From Pseudomonadota bacterium (lineage in GTDB: Bacteria; Pseudomonadota; Gammaproteobacteria; Burkholderiales; Burkholderiaceae_C), in the NCBI GenBank assembly GCA_030918015.1, contig JAUPTP010000017.1, forward strand, positions 1-13,005: a DNA stretch of 13,005 nt, read 5' to 3'. The notes under the pieces were generated by a model. It saw nothing but the letters and a program-made list of their open reading frames with translations, ran no database searches and was not told the origin of the DNA. The stretch's first letter is position 1; each line of letters opens with the position of its first letter. Shown piece after piece: positions 8,430-13,005 of the stretch. The translations under genes and the position numbers were made by a program.

Positions 8430-9749
8430 TCAGCCCAGTGCCGCCAGCGCATGCAGCGCCAGACCGATCAGGCCGCCCACCAGCGTGCCGTTGAGCCGGA
8501 TGAACTGCAGGTCGCGGCCGATCGCCAGCTCGATCTCCTGCACCAGCTGCTCGTCATGCCAGCTGCGCACCGTGCGGGCGATGTGCGCGGCCGCCAGCTC
8601 GCGCAGGGACGGGGCGCTCTGCTCGACCATCGCCAGCAGATGGTCCTGCAGCGCCGCGCGCAGCACCGGGTCGCTGCCCAGGGCCTGGCCGAGGCGGCCC
8701 GCCATCACCGCCAGCTGTTCCTGCAGGCGTGACTGCGGCGAGGCCAGATCGGCCTGCAGCCAGTCGCGCAGCTCGTCCCACAGGCCGCGCACATAGTCCT
8801 GCAGCACCGGCTCGTGCAGCCAGCGGTCCTTGGCCGCATTGAGCCGCGCGGCCAGGTCGGGGTCGTCGCGCAGCCGCTCGATCAGCTCGGCGACGCTGCG
8901 GTCGAAGGCCTGGCGGCGCGGATGATCCGGATCCTCGCAGACCTCGTGGACCCAGCGGGTCAGGCCGCGCGCGGTGGCCGCGGCCAGCCGGCGGCCGAAC
9001 TCGTCGGTGTCGGTGACCAGGCCGATGGTGCGCAGCACCAGCGGGTATTCCTGCCCGGCGATCTCCAGCAGCACCGAGGCCAGGGTGCGCTGCACCGGCT
9101 CGCTGTCGACATGATCGGCCAGCTGCAGCAGGGCCTGCTCGAAGAGCTGCTGGTGGCGGCCCTGGGCGGTCAGCGTGTCGAGCAGGTCGCCGGCGGCGTG
9201 CGACAGGTCGAGCCGCTCGAGCCGCTGCGTGACCGCGCCCTGCAGCAGGCTGCGGATGCGCGCGTCGTCGATGCAGCCCAGCAGCCCGTCCACCAGCCCC
9301 TGCAGGTGGGTGGCGAGCTGGCGGGCGTTGTCCTCGCGGGCCAGCCATTGGCCCAGGCGCGAGAGCGGGTCCAGCGCGGCCAGCCGTGCCAGCAGGGTCG
9401 GCGTGTCGAGGAAGCGGTCGCGCACGAAGACCGCGAACTGGTCGGCCAGCTGCGGCTTGCGCCGCGGCAGGATCGCGGTGTGCGGGAAGGGCAGGCCCAG
9501 CGGCCGCCGGAACAGCGCCACCACCGCGAACCAGTCGGCCAGGGCGCCCACCACTGCCGCTTCGGCGAAGGCCGCGACCCAGCCCCACAGGCCTTGCCGG
9601 TCCTGGTGATGGGCCAGCGCCAGCAGCAGCACGCAGGCGCCCAGCGCCAGCAGCGCGAGCCGCTTCATCTGCCGCAGACGGGACCGCGGGTCGTCGACCG
9701 CAGGGCGGTCCGCCGCCGGCGAGGGCGGTACGGGGGCGGATTCACTCAT
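8430..9749 (-). CDS. DUF445 family membrane-anchored protein
   Basis: 439 residues. After a proline-rich cytoplasmic start comes one hydrophobic segment (about 30-47, LALLALGACVLLLALA), then the family signature AEAAVVGALADWFAVVALF followed by RRPLGLPFPHTAILPRRK (62-97), which includes a second hydrophobic stretch. A long helical, Leu/Gln/Asp/Arg-rich middle (about 100-410) follows, with a closing hydrophobic segment LNGTLVGGLIGLALHALAAL (about 418-438). This hairpin-with-membrane-ends layout is typical of DUF445/YjiN-like proteins; their biochemical role is not established. The ATG at 9749 has only a weak CAGG upstream, but the upstream in-frame extension has no family resemblance. The gene is divergent from pobR, sharing a 148-base region. 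No sign of a functional link with 4-hydroxybenzoate metabolism. Confidence 0.88.
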   Translation of the reverse strand: MSESAPVPPSPAADRPAVDDPRSRLRQMKRLALLALGACVLLLALAHHQDRQGLWGWVAAFAEAAVVGALADWFAVVALFRRPLGLPFPHTAILPRRKPQLADQFAVFVRDRFLDTPTLLARLAALDPLSRLGQWLAREDNARQLATHLQGLVDGLLGCIDDARIRSLLQGAVTQRLERLDLSHAAGDLLDTLTAQGRHQQLFEQALLQLADHVDSEPVQRTLASVLLEIAGQEYPLVLRTIGLVTDTDEFGRRLAAATARGLTRWVHEVCEDPDHPRRQAFDRSVAELIERLRDDPDLAARLNAAKDRWLHEPVLQDYVRGLWDELRDWLQADLASPQSRLQEQLAVMAGRLGQALGSDPVLRAALQDHLLAMVEQSAPSLRELAAAHIARTVRSWHDEQLVQEIELAIGRDLQFIRLNGTLVGGLIGLALHALAALG

Positions 9750-9799
9750 GGCCTGATTGTGCGCGGCCCAGGGTGACGTGGGGCTGTCGCCGGAGATGC

Positions 9800-9845
9800 G
9801 TGCGCATGTCGCACGACATTGCATTCACTGTGCGCATGCCGCACG
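9800..9845. promoter_or_regulatory. Tandem palindromic operator, probably for PobR
   Basis: GTGCGCATGTCGCACG (9800-9815) and GTGCGCATGCCGCACG (9830-9845) differ at one base and are offset by exactly 30 bases, about three helical turns. Each is a perfect inverted repeat GTGCG-N5-CGCAC. The layout resembles the 15-base PcaR/PcaU/PobR sites of the IclR family (for example GTTCGATAATCGCAC in Pseudomonas PcaR, as I recall it). It lies 53-98 bases upstream of pobR and could also affect the divergent DUF445 gene. Confidence 0.75.
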
Positions 9846-9881
9846 CTGAGGACACGGTTTCCGCCTCCTTCCTAACCTTGA

Positions 9882-11936
<2,055 letters not shown>

Positions 11937-11968
11937 GCTTCGCACCCAGCGGCCGGGCGCCGGGCTGT

Positions 11969-11987
11969 GGCAGGATACCCCCCTGCC
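11969..11987 (+). other. Hairpin between pobA and the transporter gene
   Basis: GGCAGG (11969-11974) pairs perfectly with CCTGCC (11982-11987) around a 7-base loop, 14 bases before the transporter start codon. There is no T-run after it, so it is not a convincing intrinsic terminator. It could mask ribosome access to the next gene, which has no clear ribosome site. Confidence 0.3.
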
Positions 11988-12000
11988 TACGCCTGACGCC

Positions 12001-13005
12001 ATGACCGCTCCGTCCGTCCCCTCGATCGTCCCTGTGCTGGCCGAGCGCCTGTTCGGCGCCTGGGTGCGCATCGTCTCGCCGGCGACGCTCAAGGCCGATG
12101 CGCAGGCCGGGCTGCTGGGTGCGCTGCTGGTGCTGCCGCAGGGCATCGCCTTCGCGTCGCTGGCGGGGCTGCCGCCGCAGTACGGCCTGTACAGCGCGCT
12201 GGTGCCGACGGTGGTGGCGGCACTGGCGGGTTCCAGCTGGCATGTGGTGTCCGGCCCGACCAACGCCAACTCGCTGGCGCTGGCGGCGATGCTGGCCCCC
12301 TTGGTGGCGGCCGGCTCGCCCGGCTACATCGAGCTGGCGCTGATGGTGACGATCATGGTCGGGGTGATCCAGACCGCGGTCGGCGCGCTGCGGCTGGGGC
12401 TGCTGGCGGACTTCATCTCGCCGGCGGCGCTGCTGGGCTTCACCAGCGGCGCGGCGACCCTGATCGCCATCCACGCGCTGCGCGATCTGCTCGACGCCGG
12501 GGTGCCGCGCGGCCTGGGGCCCGGCGGCGTGCTGGTGCAGAGCGCGCAGCATCTGCCGCAGGCCAGTCCGGCGGCGCTGCTGACCGGGCTGATCGCGCTC
12601 GGGGTGGCTGCGGCGCTGCGCCGGCTGCGGCCGCGCTGGCCCTTCATGCTGGTCGGGCTGGGTGCGGCTTCGGTGCTGGGCGCCTTGCTGCCGGTGCTGC
12701 TGCCGGGCTGGCGCGAGGTGCGCATTCTCGGCCCGCTGCCCTCGCCGTGGCCCGCCTTCCATGTTCCGCAGGTCGAATGGTCACGCCTGCCCGAGCTGGT
12801 GGACAAGGCGCTGGCGCTGTCGATCATCGCGCTGGGCCAGTCGGTGTCGATCGCCAAGGCGATGGCGGCGCGCTCGGGCCAGCGCATCGACACCAACCGC
12901 GAGTTCCTCGGCCAGGGCCTGTCGAACCTGGCGGGCGGCTTCTTCTCGTGCTATCTCAGCTGCGGTTCGCTGAACCGCTCGGTGCCCAATCTGGAGGCGG
13001 GCGCG
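12001..13005 (+). CDS. SulP family inorganic anion transporter, N-terminal part (continues beyond the right edge)
   Basis: 335 residues read without a stop to the window edge. The start of the SulP membrane domain is clear: LKADAQAGLLGALLVLPQGIAFASLAGLPPQYGLYSALVP (given here in parts: LLVLPQGIAFASLAGLPPQ at 43-61, then YGLYSALVP), the SGPTNA motif (85-90, usually SGPTA), several long hydrophobic helices, and FSCYLSCGSLNRSVPN, matching the family's FxSYxxTGSxSRSxxN, ending in EAGA. SulP proteins move sulfate, bicarbonate, dicarboxylates or related anions. The ATG at 12001 has no good ribosome site; a hairpin lies just before it. The gene begins 64 bases after pobA on the same strand, so co-transcription is possible but not shown. 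Whether a C-terminal STAS domain is present cannot be seen. Confidence 0.92.
   Translation, partial: MTAPSVPSIVPVLAERLFGAWVRIVSPATLKADAQAGLLGALLVLPQGIAFASLAGLPPQYGLYSALVPTVVAALAGSSWHVVSGPTNANSLALAAMLAPLVAAGSPGYIELALMVTIMVGVIQTAVGALRLGLLADFISPAALLGFTSGAATLIAIHALRDLLDAGVPRGLGPGGVLVQSAQHLPQASPAALLTGLIALGVAAALRRLRPRWPFMLVGLGAASVLGALLPVLLPGWREVRILGPLPSPWPAFHVPQVEWSRLPELVDKALALSIIALGQSVSIAKAMAARSGQRIDTNREFLGQGLSNLAGGFFSCYLSCGSLNRSVPNLEAGA

Overview
The window is very GC-rich, densely coded DNA. Strong GC bias at third codon positions and gene families typical of Burkholderiales (uracil catabolism URC genes, an IclR-type PobR/PobA pair, a DUF445 protein) suggest a betaproteobacterium near the Rubrivivax/Leptothrix group. 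This placement is inferred from composition and family resemblance, not measured. I see no rRNA, tRNA, IS element, CRISPR or phage gene, and no intergenic gap longer than about 270 bases.

Left block (1-6081, all minus strand). Read in the direction of transcription it holds: an HDOD-domain protein (6081-5245); URC1, a GTP cyclohydrolase II-like enzyme (5229-3949); URC4/DUF1688 (3956-2703, overlapping URC1); uracil phosphoribosyltransferase upp (2646-1993); a 158-base gap; a protein with a degenerate GGDEF domain (1834-353); and the start of a CodA-like cytosine deaminase that runs off the window (324-1). Together this is a bacterial form of the URC route. Cytosine would be deaminated to uracil, uracil converted to UMP by Upp, and the ring opened by URC1 with URC4 required, so the ring nitrogen can be used. 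Two signalling-type proteins without visible catalytic sites (HDOD and degenerate GGDEF) share the gene row.

Middle (6082-7194). The divergent intergenic region carries a near-consensus sigma-54 (-24/-12) promoter reading rightwards, preceded by three NtrC-like dyads about 100-160 bases upstream of the predicted start. It drives a protein that looks like a degenerate proline dehydrogenase barrel lacking the C-terminal substrate-binding helix. A nitrogen-limitation promoter next to a pyrimidine nitrogen-scavenging operon is the most interesting regulatory signal here.

Right-middle (7205-9749, minus strand). There is a DUF445 membrane protein (9749-8430), then a short unrecognised gene (8308-8045). 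Next comes a winged-helix plus MmcB-like PD-(D/E)XK protein (7975-7205), which ends only 10 bases from the convergent proline dehydrogenase-like gene.

Right block (9898-13005, plus strand). An IclR-family PobR regulator is followed directly by pobA (4-hydroxybenzoate 3-monooxygenase) and the start of a SulP-family anion transporter that runs off the window. Upstream of pobR lie two nearly identical 16-base palindromic repeats exactly 30 bases apart, very likely the PobR operator. Usually pobR and pobA are divergent; here they are tandem, which suggests co-transcription with an autoregulated activator.
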